In this document: positions 37,185-45,148 of the stretch, piece by piece
Layout: each line of letters starts with the position of its first letter
Position numbering within the stretch: position 1 is the stretch's first letter
Assembly: GCF_900094585.1 (NCBI RefSeq)
Contig: NZ_FMAG01000001.1
Span: 882,530-946,529, forward strand
Reading direction: 5' to 3'
Length of the DNA stretch: 64,000 nt
Source: Martinezella multihospitum
GTDB taxonomy: Bacteria > Pseudomonadota > Alphaproteobacteria > Rhizobiales > Rhizobiaceae
Program-made: the position numbers and the translations under genes
The notes under the pieces: model-generated
The model's database searches: none
Seen by the model: the letters and a program-made list of their open reading frames with translations, nothing else
Told to the model about the DNA's origin: nothing

Positions 37185-37814
37185 ATGACAGAACAGGCTG
37201 CCGGCACGGCTGAGCATGATGACAGGGCGTCCACTCGCCTGCACCATCTCGCCAGGCTCGCCCATGAGCAGGGTGGCATCTCCATCGGCGAGGTGCTCTG
37301 CGGCCTCGGGCATACCAGCATGGCCTTTACCATCCTCTTTCTGTCGCTGCCCGCGCTGATCCCGATACCCGGACCGTTCGGCGTCGTTTTCGGAAGCGCT
37401 CTCGCTCTGGTGGCTGCACAGATCGCGATGGGCCGGCGGACGATATGGCTCCCCGCCTTTCTCAACCGGCGCCGGCTTTCGCCGGCAGTCGTGGAGCTCG
37501 TCGTGCGCTATAGCGCGCCGATCCTCGCCAGGGTAGAAACCGTCGTTCGCCCGGGCCGTCTGGGCGCTTTCACGGGCGGCACCATGCAATGGCTGCTGTC
37601 CTTTCCGATCCTGCTGCTGGCGATTGCCATTGTCCTTCCGATCCCGCTTGGCAACTATATGCCGGTCGTTGCCCTCGTGGCGATCTCGGTCGCCCTGATG
37701 GCACGGGACGGATTGCTGATCCTAGGGGCGCTGTTCGTCTCCGCGCTAGCCTTCGTCGCCACGGCCGGTCTCATCCAATTGGCCTTCATTGGCCTGAATG
37801 CAATCGGATCGTAG
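37185..37814 (+). CDS. exoD: ExoD family protein
   Basis: The 209-residue protein matches ExoD over its length: a soluble N-terminus with GGISIGEVLCGLGHTSMAFT, then LPALIPIPGPFGVVFGSALAL and several hydrophobic segments, ending LPIPLGNYMPVVAL and FVATAGLIQLAF. ExoD mutants of Sinorhizobium are altered in exopolysaccharide and sensitive to alkali, and nodulate poorly; the biochemical role is not known. It is probably an inner-membrane protein. Confidence 0.85.
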   Translation: MTEQAAGTAEHDDRASTRLHHLARLAHEQGGISIGEVLCGLGHTSMAFTILFLSLPALIPIPGPFGVVFGSALALVAAQIAMGRRTIWLPAFLNRRRLSPAVVELVVRYSAPILARVETVVRPGRLGAFTGGTMQWLLSFPILLLAIAIVLPIPLGNYMPVVALVAISVALMARDGLLILGALFVSALAFVATAGLIQLAFIGLNAIGS

Positions 37815-37989
37815 GCACCTTGCACGGTGAGGAAGACAGCGGATGATTTTGCGGCCAGTTGCCGCGCTTGTCCGCAACAGCCTTTTCAGGTCTTGCCAAT
37901 AGCGGCAAGCCTGCCATCTATGCCAGCGGCGCATTTCTCAGCCATTAGGTTCCGGCCTGTAAGATCATCTGTGCAGAGGATTTCATCGC

Positions 37990-38706
37990 ATGCCATCAAA
38001 GCCCCTGTCCTTCGTCCGCATGATTGCCCTCAGCAGCTCGGTCGCCATCGCGCTTGGCGCGCAGACGGCGACGGCGCAGGAAATGTCGGCTGCCTCTCAA
38101 TGGCCCGACACGCCGACCTCGCGTCTGGAAGCACTGGCGATCCTCCAGACACTGAATGCCGATCTCCTCAGCAATGCCAGCGCTACGCTGACGCTCGACC
38201 GCTGGTGTGCTGCGCATAAGCTTGCGCCGGAAGGCTCGAAAATCGTTGCGCAGCGCGTGCGCGGTCAGGACAAGCCGGCCGATGATTCAATCCGGAAGCT
38301 GCTGGCGGTCGGACCTGACGAGCCTGTCGCCTATCGTCGCGTTCGCCTGGCTTGCGGAGACCGTATCCTGTCTGAGGCGGACAATTGGTACGTGCCGGCA
38401 AAACTCACGGCCGAGATGAACAAGTCGCTTGATACGAGCGACATCGCGTTCGGCCGTGCGGTTCAGGCCCTCAATTTCACCCGCACGAACCTGTCGGCAA
38501 AGCTGCTCTGGTCGCCTCTCCCGCAAGGATGGGACGCCGGCGCCGATCTGCCGCCATCCGGGAGCGGATCTCTCGCCCTGCCTTCCTTTCTTCTCGAACA
38601 TCATGCCGTGCTGAAACTGCCGGATGGAACACCGTTCAGCGCATTGATCGAAAGCTATACCAGCCAAGTGCTGGACTTCCCTGCTCCACGTCTACCGTCG
38701 CAATAA
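37990..38706 (+). CDS. Secreted protein with possible chorismate-lyase-like fold
   Basis: This 238-residue protein has a signal peptide ending ATAQ. The mature part carries a pattern like the UbiC/UTRA superfamily: YRRVRLACGDRILSEADNWYVP, LDTSDIAFGRAVQALNFTR, LLWSPLP and a final HHAVLKLPDGTPFSALIESY strand pair. Those enzymes cleave chorismate or bind small ligands in the cytoplasm; an exported version is unusual. The fold call is by eye from the spacing of motifs, so it needs a profile search. No clear operon partners. Confidence 0.5.
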   Translation: MPSKPLSFVRMIALSSSVAIALGAQTATAQEMSAASQWPDTPTSRLEALAILQTLNADLLSNASATLTLDRWCAAHKLAPEGSKIVAQRVRGQDKPADDSIRKLLAVGPDEPVAYRRVRLACGDRILSEADNWYVPAKLTAEMNKSLDTSDIAFGRAVQALNFTRTNLSAKLLWSPLPQGWDAGADLPPSGSGSLALPSFLLEHHAVLKLPDGTPFSALIESYTSQVLDFPAPRLPSQ

Positions 38707-39042
38707 GTGGCCACCCACCTTGTCGGCCTGATGACGCGACGTAAGCGCATATAAGGCATTCTTGGCGCCCTCGTCGCCTGAAGTCTGCCATATTTGCGCC
38801 GTGATCGCTGAAGAATGCTGGCGCAAAACGGATGGAGCCAATCAATGGCAGGCGAGCGATTTTCCTTGTCAGCCAGGATTTCCCGCATCTGTTAGGGTCT
38901 CGTTCAGCAAAGCAGCGCACAAATATGAATTCTGGGTCTAAGCGTGTGGCAGGCGAGCTTGTGGGGCAGGCAGGCTGTCAACATTGCTTTTGACGGCAGC
39001 GGCGCATGCGGACCCAGGATATTTGATAGGAGAACTAATTCC
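38707..39042. other. Intergenic region without a gene
   Basis: This 336-base gap contains only short unsupported frames. Just before the next gene it has AGGAGA at 39028-39033. I see no repeats or strong promoter. Confidence 0.5.
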
Positions 39043-40050
39043 GTGCGGTTGAGATATGCCCTTCGAAGCGTCCCCCAGATGCTCAGCCTTTGCTCCCTCG
39101 CTCTCGTCATTCCCGCAATATCGCAATCCCTGGCAGCCGCCCGGCAGCCGGATATTCCGGCTTGGCTCGGAGCCTATGTCGGTACTGGCGACGGACAGAT
39201 AGCCCAACCAGTCCTGCAAAGAGCACGCGCGCTCTACATGCGAAAAGTGAGCGAAGGCACGGTCAAAAATCCCTGCTATTTCGCCATGGACGCAACCCGT
39301 CCAAACACTCCAAATGATGGCAAGTCCGCTGGCCGCTTCTATATCGTCTGCGAGGCGACACAGACCTTCCGTGTCGTTTCATCCGGCCACGGCAGCGGCC
39401 GCGATCTCAAGGGCGTCGCAGATTTCGGCAATGGACGCATGTGCGCCAAGAACTTCGGCAATGCGATGGACTCGAACCTGACGACGGGCGGTTCCTATGT
39501 GACGGAGGAGACGAAGACGACCTTCAAGGGCTACTATCGTCTCTCACAGACGAAGGAAGCCGCCTACCTCCGAACGTTCCTCCAATTCGATGGTGAAGGC
39601 GATACCGCTAATGCACGGCAGCGGGCGATCGGCGGACATGCCGCCGCCAAGGTTGCGGGCATCTGCATGAAGAAGGATCCGCAGAGCCCCTATGCCAACC
39701 GCGACGGCTATGTTCCGCTCGGAAAGCTGGTGGAATATGCCGGCGGCCGCAGCGACGGCTGCACAAGCTGGGCAGCATCGGATGCCAATCAGATTATCTC
39801 CATGGTGAAGGACAATCCGACCACACTTTACATCTATCCGGAGTCCTCGGACATCAAGGCGATCGCCAAGACCGTTGCGGCGGGGCGCTCTCCGGCCCAA
39901 TCCGGACTGTATTGGAACGACTCCTGCCTGAAGGAGATCGGCACGCCCAAGTTCTGGCCCAAGGAAAGCCTCGAGCCAATCATCGTCCAGTACAAGAAGG
40001 ACCATCCGGCACCGCCTGCCAAGCCGATCCCGATTTGCGACCAGCCGTGA
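39043..40050 (+). CDS. Murein L,D-transpeptidase-like protein (YkuD_2 type)
   Basis: I use the GTG at 39043 with AGGAGA 9 bases before it, giving 335 residues and a signal peptide (core MLSLCSLALVIPAISQSLA). The catalytic-domain family marks are SSGHGSGRDLKGVADFGNG, NFGNAMDSNLTTGGSYV, RAIGGHAAA and RSDGCTSWA with the probable nucleophile Cys240. Such exported proteins are related to cross-linking or lipoprotein-linking enzymes of peptidoglycan. The domain is preceded by a segment with a possible disulphide (NPCYFAMD). It adds to the envelope theme of the replicon. Confidence 0.75.
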   Translation: MRLRYALRSVPQMLSLCSLALVIPAISQSLAAARQPDIPAWLGAYVGTGDGQIAQPVLQRARALYMRKVSEGTVKNPCYFAMDATRPNTPNDGKSAGRFYIVCEATQTFRVVSSGHGSGRDLKGVADFGNGRMCAKNFGNAMDSNLTTGGSYVTEETKTTFKGYYRLSQTKEAAYLRTFLQFDGEGDTANARQRAIGGHAAAKVAGICMKKDPQSPYANRDGYVPLGKLVEYAGGRSDGCTSWAASDANQIISMVKDNPTTLYIYPESSDIKAIAKTVAAGRSPAQSGLYWNDSCLKEIGTPKFWPKESLEPIIVQYKKDHPAPPAKPIPICDQP

Positions 40051-40538
40051 CCGATCCCGAGGGCTAAATCAAGAAATTTGGCAGGTGACGGCCGGGATCA
40101 TTGCTGCGCCCGTTTAAGCGCGCCGGGATGCAATTTCTCCTGTCGCCGTCAGCATGCCGCCCAGTATCCTCGCCTGTGGATACCGCTGTACTGGATCAAG
40201 GACGCGAAAATATATGGACATTTGCTGGTAAAAACGGCATAAAAGCTGGGCATCGGCGGGCGATAAGAGCGCCTCCCATGACTTATTCAGCCAAATTGAC
40301 TGAATTTTACATAGTCTCTAGCCGATTGATTTCATTGAAATAACGCCGCAATCAGAAGCTATCTTTCCTTTTGCTGCCGCTAGCCCTGCACGAAGGTCGC
40401 ACGCCATCTTTCGCATCAACGAAAACTGGTGTCGATGCGTCTCAGCAGACGCGATCAGGTCTGCATTAGAACAGCGCTGCGAAATTAGAGCCTAGGCGGT
40501 ACCGGATATCAATCTTTTCACATTGAAATTGGAACCAG
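40051..40538. other. Gene-free region downstream of repC
   Basis: This 488-base stretch between the transpeptidase gene and the convergent repC end has no credible gene. It is AT-rich around 40200-40350. Regions just downstream of repC may hold further partition or incompatibility sites in this family; I saw no palindrome of the GTCCGCGGAC type here. Confidence 0.5.
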
Positions 40539-41852
40539 CTAGGCCACCTTTCGCGCGATCGTGGTGGTATTTGCCCGCAGAAGGCTCATAAGCATGGGAC
40601 CGACCGCAAACTCTCCTTTCTCCGTTCGCCGTGTCAGATCGCGAAGATAGCCGCCGGCTGAATTGATGTGTGGGGCACGTTGGAGGATGCAGGCGATCAC
40701 GGTGGCAGCATTTTCTGTCCCCATGATCCTGCAAGCCTCCTGATGGGCTCCAGGGCTGATATCGAGTGTTGATTTGACGATGATCGAGGCTGTAAGCAGA
40801 TCACGCCAGTTGCTGATGGTTCCTGCCGGTCCATAAGCCATGATGTCCGGGCAGGCGCGGAGAATGAGGTCTAGTGGGAAAGACTTCAGTTCCGCCGGAG
40901 TCTTCTTGCGAGCTTCAATGCGAGAGCTGTGTGATGTTGAAGATGCTGGTTCGATAGCTCCTGGAGATGTTAGGGCTTCCGGTGTCGCGGGAATTGTCCG
41001 CGGGACTGTAGTCTCGTCTAGCAGCACTTCTCGCTGTTTGGCCTCGATTTCAGATTCAATAAAGGATTCGGAGTCTGAATTCTGTATGTGCCGCTCATTT
41101 TGATAGGGATTGCCGCCTAGTTTCGTGGCTTTTACGTGTGTTTCCAATTGGTTGATGATTTGGTCGTGCAGACGGCTGAGCTTATCCAGGAGAACGTCCA
41201 GCTCCATTGCGGTCGGAGATCGCGAAACCCCGTCGATCAAGGCACGGAAAGCCACATAGACGGCTTCCCAGGGGCCTTCTACAGCCTCGGTAAGGGCGGT
41301 TTCGATCAGCTTGGCGATATCGCGTCTGTGGAGGCTAATGCGCTCGCGCAGGCTCTGGATATGGAACCGCTCGGCCGCAACCTGGGCGGCGAGATGTTCG
41401 ATCTCTTCAGCGCGTGCGAGAAGGGGCGCCAATGAGAAGCCAAAGGCCTCATTGAGGTCCCCTGCCCTGCTCCGGCGAGCATAACGCTTGCCGTTGGGGC
41501 TATCTCTGCGCACGAGAAGCCCGGCAGCGATCAACGCAGCCAAGTGGCGGCGAATGGTTTGCTCGGCCATCCCATGGGCGCGCAAGGAGAGCTGCGCGTT
41601 CGAGGGAAACACGATCAGGTTGGCGTCATCCGATAGTTCGTTCTTCGGATAGAAGCTCAAGAGGGCATTGAGAACTGCAAGCGCACGATCCGTCACCCCG
41701 AGAAGAGGCTTGGCTTCACAGAGCGCACGATAAATCTTCCATTTGTCGACGGATCTGATGGGCTTCCCATGCTCGGCTCGTCTTTGAGCCATCAACATGG
41801 CAAGCGTCATCGGCCGCCGCCCAAAAGGCGTCGTCACATATTCGGCTTCCAT
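40539..41852 (-). CDS. repC: Replication initiator RepC
   Basis: This 437-residue protein is a typical alphaproteobacterial RepC: N-terminal FGRRPMTLAMLMAQR and KWKIYRALCEAKPLLGVTDRALAVLNALLSF, a winged-helix region with SNAQLSLRAHGMAEQTIRRHLAAL, and the conserved C-terminal domain with LILRACPDIMAYGPAGTISNWRDL and SAGGYLRDLTRR. RepC starts replication at an origin inside its own gene. It is last in repA-repB-repC and its translation is expected to be limited by the antisense RNA at 41947-42002. AGGTGA precedes the ATG. Confidence 0.96.
   Translation of the reverse strand: MEAEYVTTPFGRRPMTLAMLMAQRRAEHGKPIRSVDKWKIYRALCEAKPLLGVTDRALAVLNALLSFYPKNELSDDANLIVFPSNAQLSLRAHGMAEQTIRRHLAALIAAGLLVRRDSPNGKRYARRSRAGDLNEAFGFSLAPLLARAEEIEHLAAQVAAERFHIQSLRERISLHRRDIAKLIETALTEAVEGPWEAVYVAFRALIDGVSRSPTAMELDVLLDKLSRLHDQIINQLETHVKATKLGGNPYQNERHIQNSDSESFIESEIEAKQREVLLDETTVPRTIPATPEALTSPGAIEPASSTSHSSRIEARKKTPAELKSFPLDLILRACPDIMAYGPAGTISNWRDLLTASIIVKSTLDISPGAHQEACRIMGTENAATVIACILQRAPHINSAGGYLRDLTRRTEKGEFAVGPMLMSLLRANTTTIARKVA
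41030..41160. other. Probable oriV region inside repC
   Basis: In repABC replicons the origin lies in an AT-rich part of repC. The segment around 41030-41160, encoding the poorly conserved linker (about residues 230-275), is the most AT-rich stretch of this repC. Placement is by analogy; no iterons are visible. Confidence 0.35.
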
Positions 41853-41946
41853 TTTCTTTCACCTACGTTGTGGCAAAAGAAGACAGCTCACCAAAACGGC
41901 GTCAAAGACTCTTGACTGTGATTCGGGGAAATGCGATTCTCGATTT

Positions 41947-42002
41947 GCTTAAGATCAGAGAAGGGCTTCCACGACGACGTCGTTTGGGGGCCTTTTTCTT
42001 TT
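41947..42002 (+). ncRNA. repABC antisense counter-transcribed RNA (incA)
   Basis: In the 155-base repB-repC gap, opposite to the rep genes, a TTGACT (41912-41917) and a weak GATTCT (41935-41940) are 17 bp apart and predict a start near 41947. A strong terminator follows: AAGG/CCTT (41961-41964, 41991-41994), CTTCC/GGGGG (41966-41970, 41986-41990, with G-U pairs) and inner ACGAC/GTCGT (41971-41975, 41979-41983), then TTTTTCTTTT. The resulting RNA of about 56 nt matches the known size and place of incA RNAs, which repress RepC synthesis. Confidence 0.82.
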
Positions 42003-42007
42003 GCGGG

Positions 42008-43009
42008 TTACGTTTCCTTTCCTTGCTGAAACTCGTTGAAGAGAGATTGCAGTCTCTCCTGCACGAACTCGTCGAAACCAGGCGCAGCCTTGCTGTCGAA
42101 AACAAAGGTGGCGCGCGCTGGCGTTCGCTTAAAGGTTACCGGAACTCCGGTTATGGATGAGGGAACTGCGGCGCTCTTGGCAGAAGCGGGCTTTCCCGTT
42201 GCCAGAATGAGTGCACGCTGGAAGCGCTCGTCGCTAGACATCTTCCGATAGTTGTCCGCGGACAACTCGGCAACGATCGGCTCGGATGCAATGCTCTCAA
42301 GACGCTCTCCCAGCTCCAGCCATCGTCTGCGGCCGATCTCGGGGGCGGGTCCAATTGCGCTGATAAGCGGCAGAGGCACCTGTCTCGTGACGATCAGCAT
42401 CTTGGAAAGCGCTGCCTTATCCACGCCGAGTGCTGCCATGATGGTATCGCGGCCGAAACCGCGCTGCTCGAGGCGCAATGCAAACAACGCTCGCTCGACA
42501 TAGGAGAGATTGGTGCGTGCGCTGTTTTCCTGGCCCTGACTGACCACCAGCTGGTCATCCGTGAGCTGACGCACGACCGCGCGCACCTTGATGCCGAGCT
42601 CCTTCGCAGCGGCCAGACGGCGATGGCCGTAGGCCACCTGAAAGCGCCCCTTGGACTCCGGATGCGGTCGCACGAGGATCGGAACCTGCTGGCCGTGCTC
42701 GCGTATCTGCTCGACGAGCTGGCCGAGCTCAATCGGATCTATTTCGAGGCGATCGGTAACGAAGGATCCGTCGATGACATCGGGATCGATGTCGACGACC
42801 GTCTGTCCTTCCGCCAGCTGCCGTTCAAGGTCGCTGGCGCGCTCCATCTTCTCCGTGATGTTTCCGAGCGTCCTCGTAATGCCGCCCACCGGACCGGCAC
42901 CCCTCGCCTGCGGCAGGAAGCCGGCAATCGGACGATTGTCCTTTGCTGCTGGCGCATCCGAGCGCGCCGTATTCGGCGCCGAGATTTCAAGGAGATTTTT
43001 GCGCGCCAT
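42008..43009 (-). CDS. repB: Partition protein RepB (ParB family)
   Basis: This 333-residue protein has an N-terminal segment MARKNLLEI, the ParB/Srx nuclease-like domain with VPILVRPHPESKGRFQVAYGHRRLAAAKELG, the NLSYVERALFALRLEQRGF helix-turn-helix region and a C-terminal dimer domain ending FDEFVQERLQSLFNEF. RepB binds parS sites and works with RepA in segregation and autoregulation. It starts 4 bases after repA. A perfect 18-bp palindrome inside its coding sequence (42250-42267) may be one of its own binding sites. Confidence 0.95.
   Translation of the reverse strand: MARKNLLEISAPNTARSDAPAAKDNRPIAGFLPQARGAGPVGGITRTLGNITEKMERASDLERQLAEGQTVVDIDPDVIDGSFVTDRLEIDPIELGQLVEQIREHGQQVPILVRPHPESKGRFQVAYGHRRLAAAKELGIKVRAVVRQLTDDQLVVSQGQENSARTNLSYVERALFALRLEQRGFGRDTIMAALGVDKAALSKMLIVTRQVPLPLISAIGPAPEIGRRRWLELGERLESIASEPIVAELSADNYRKMSSDERFQRALILATGKPASAKSAAVPSSITGVPVTFKRTPARATFVFDSKAAPGFDEFVQERLQSLFNEFQQGKET
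42250..42267. promoter_or_regulatory. parS-like palindrome inside repB
   Basis: AGTTGTCCGCGGACAACT is a perfect 18-bp palindrome and fits the GTTNNNNGCNNNNAAC pattern described for repABC partition sites. It shares the GTCCGCGGAC core with the palindromes at 44447-44466 and 44539-44560 upstream of repA. Confidence 0.7.
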
Positions 43010-43013
43010 CTAT

Positions 43014-44207
43014 TTATTTCCTTCCCCAAGTCAGGCGGAGATGCGTCTCGATCTCGCTGTTGACGAGATTGAGCGAATCCAGAGCCCGGTCGTAGGTACC
43101 CCTGGTGAATTGGGCACGATCGACCTCATAAAGCGTTTGTTTGGTGACGCCGGCATCGGCGACGGCCGTCGACTTGACCATGGCATTCTGCAGCATGCGA
43201 TTGCCGAAGATTGCTCGCATGAAGCCGGTCATCTGGCTTTGTGGCCCGTCGTTCGGTTCGAAACGAGTGACGAGATAGCGCATCCAATCGTAGCTGGTGC
43301 GCCCACCCGCATTCTCGACTACGGACATGAGTTCGCTCGTCATGGTGAGAAACTGCGACATGGACATGACGTCGAGCATCTGCGGATGAACGGTGATGAG
43401 GATCGATGTCGCGGCGCAGAGCGCAGACATCGTCAGGAAACCCAGCTGCGGTGGGCAATCGATGACAACGACATCGTAGAAACTCTCGATCTCGGTCAGA
43501 ACCTCACCAATGCGAGCAAAGAACATCGTCTCCGCACGTCCTGCCGCCATTGCGCGCGGCGTTTCGTGCTCGAACTCCATGAGCTCGAGATTGCCGGGGA
43601 TCAGATGCAGGTTCGGTGTGTAGGTCGAGCGGACGATATCGGCGATCGGACGCGGCTCTTCATAGCGGATGGCGCCGTAGAGCGTTTCATTTTCACCAAC
43701 ATCGAGTTCCGGCTGATGACCGAAGAGGGCAGACAAGGAGGCCTGCGGATCGAGATCGATGGCCAGCACGCGATAGCCCCTCAGCGCCAGATACTGGGCG
43801 AGGTGGGCGGCAGTGGTGGTTTTGCCCGAACCACCCTTGAAATTCATGACCGAGATGATCTGAAGCTTTTCCGATCCTCTGCGCCAGGGGACATATTTGG
43901 GTGTCCCGTTGCGCTCATCCAGTACCTTGCGGATGCGGTCCATGTCTTCGGCGGCATAAAGCCGGCGCCCATTGGAAAGCGGGTCGGGTCCATGACCTTC
44001 GGCTGCGATCTGGCGAAGATAACCCTCGCCGATACCGATGAAGGAAGCGGCTTCGGCCGGCGAAAACATCCGCATAGTTTTCTGTGACTGAGGCGGGAAG
44101 ATCTTTGCCTGATGTTGCTGGAGCTGATAAGACAATTCCTGCGCATCTGTCGCCAGAAGCGTTGGAAGGTGCTCTTGATCTTCTTGTAGCACAAGACTCG
44201 GCTGCAT
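43014..44207 (-). CDS. repA: Partition ATPase RepA (ParA family)
   Basis: This 397-residue protein has an N-terminal helix-turn-helix region (FSPAEAASFIGIGEGYLRQ), the deviant Walker A KGGSGKTTTAAHLA, Walker A' VLAIDLDPQASLS and a Walker B-type VVVIDCPPQLGFL. RepA drives plasmid positioning and represses the repABC promoter together with RepB. It is the first gene of the cassette; an inverted repeat at 44223-44265 in its promoter region is a candidate operator. Confidence 0.96.
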   Translation of the reverse strand: MQPSLVLQEDQEHLPTLLATDAQELSYQLQQHQAKIFPPQSQKTMRMFSPAEAASFIGIGEGYLRQIAAEGHGPDPLSNGRRLYAAEDMDRIRKVLDERNGTPKYVPWRRGSEKLQIISVMNFKGGSGKTTTAAHLAQYLALRGYRVLAIDLDPQASLSALFGHQPELDVGENETLYGAIRYEEPRPIADIVRSTYTPNLHLIPGNLELMEFEHETPRAMAAGRAETMFFARIGEVLTEIESFYDVVVIDCPPQLGFLTMSALCAATSILITVHPQMLDVMSMSQFLTMTSELMSVVENAGGRTSYDWMRYLVTRFEPNDGPQSQMTGFMRAIFGNRMLQNAMVKSTAVADAGVTKQTLYEVDRAQFTRGTYDRALDSLNLVNSEIETHLRLTWGRK

Positions 44208-44222
44208 GGTTGTTTTCCCAAT

Positions 44223-44265
44223 TAACTGCGCAATTGTGACAGAATGCTACTGAACTACGCAGTTA
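44223..44265 (-). promoter_or_regulatory. Inverted repeat in the repA promoter region
   Basis: TAACTGCG (44223-44230) and CGCAGTTA (44258-44265) are perfect inverted arms, 16 to 58 bases upstream of the repA start. They flank a plausible minus-strand promoter (TTGTAA and CATTCT about 17 bp apart). RepA-RepB autoregulation at such a site is known for the family; binding here is inferred. Confidence 0.45.
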
Positions 44266-44446
44266 CAATATGCTCCGATTCGTGTCCGTTTTACAAATGC
44301 TTAGATAAAAGGCAGTTTTTGATGCATTTTTGCGCGTCAACAGCGTGTTGCGACGTTCGATCTGCGGCCGCTTTACTATCCCGACGATTTGAGCCAGGCC
44401 GATCCGGAAAGTGATTCGCTTCGCCCGGTATTCCTGGATGAGTGGT

Positions 44447-44466
44447 GAGTAGTCCGCGGACCACTC
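44447..44466. promoter_or_regulatory. parS-like palindrome upstream of repA, one mismatch
   Basis: This 20-bp inverted repeat (arms GAGTAGTCCG and CGGACCACTC) is centred on the GTCCGCGGAC core, with one mismatch. It is one of two such sites in the 464-base gene-free segment between repA and the FinO/ProQ-domain gene. Confidence 0.6.
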
Positions 44467-44538
44467 TCGCTGGAGACCCGGCAGGCTTCTGGAATGATCG
44501 CATCTAAGGGCGATACTTCGTGGATGGAGATCAACTCA

Positions 44539-44560
44539 CCGGTAGTCCGCGGACTACCGG
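44539..44560. promoter_or_regulatory. parS-like 22-bp perfect palindrome upstream of repA
   Basis: CCGGTAGTCCG is followed directly by its exact reverse complement. The centre carries the GTCCGCGGAC core shared with the site inside repB. A perfect 22-bp palindrome is not expected by chance in a window of this size, so this is a strong candidate centromere site for RepB. Confidence 0.7.
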
Positions 44561-44671
44561 GACGCAGCCGGAATTGCCGCCCACCGCGTCAATGCGCCAG
44601 AGGCGAAGCGCTTCCGTTACAGTCATTGCAATAATGATGAAGAGGCTATGAAGCGATGCGCCCAGGGCGCA

Positions 44672-45148
44672 TCAGCGGGCGGCGCGATCGGAACGTCGGC
44701 CGAGCAGGGAGGCTCGAATAAGTTCGGCTTTGCTCAAGGCTGGCGGTGGTGGCGGCTCTTCGCGTTGGACCGCAGCCTTGGCCTGCGTTTGACGCAGCGT
44801 GATCAGGCGCTGCTGTGCGGCAAGCCTGTCTTCGGCCGAAAGCGGCTCGACGGGATTGCCGGCGAGATCGTGCCGCATGGAATCCGGCTGGGCGCAGGCA
44901 TGATAATATCGCTTGGAATGCAGAAACGCGCTGGTGGAGCGACGCAGAGACATGACCGGCACGTCAGCTTTCAAAAGCGGACGGATTTCATTCCAGAGGC
45001 CAAGTGCAAAAGGACGGATAGGATCGCCGGCTTTGACGGGCAGGATACCGATGGGGTGGAGCAAGAGCGTGTTGATCGCGGCTGCCTTCTTGACATCGAG
45101 CTCGGTCGCCACGATCGGCTCGCGATTGGTTGTCCAGGGTTCTTCCAT
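44672..45148 (-). CDS. ProQ/FinO-domain RNA-binding protein
   Basis: The start is the ATG at 45148, with AGAGGAA 8 bases upstream. The 158-residue protein has the FinO/ProQ fold in its middle: VKAGDPIRPFALGLWNEI, VMSLRRSTSAFLHSKRYYHAC and RHDLAGNPVEPLSAEDRLAA, followed by a proline-rich linker and a basic tail (ALSKAELIRASLLGRRSDR). Such proteins bind RNA hairpins with a 3' U tail and help antisense RNAs act. It is transcribed in the same direction as repABC, 464 bases upstream of repA. A link to the incA RNA is attractive but is an inference. Confidence 0.8.
   Translation of the reverse strand: MEEPWTTNREPIVATELDVKKAAAINTLLLHPIGILPVKAGDPIRPFALGLWNEIRPLLKADVPVMSLRRSTSAFLHSKRYYHACAQPDSMRHDLAGNPVEPLSAEDRLAAQQRLITLRQTQAKAAVQREEPPPPPALSKAELIRASLLGRRSDRAAR

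Noticed and set aside
35598..37589. Very long open frame on the minus strand opposite terC and exoD
   Set aside because: Its protein is a low-complexity charged sequence, and it runs antisense to two well-recognised genes; typical of GC-rich DNA.
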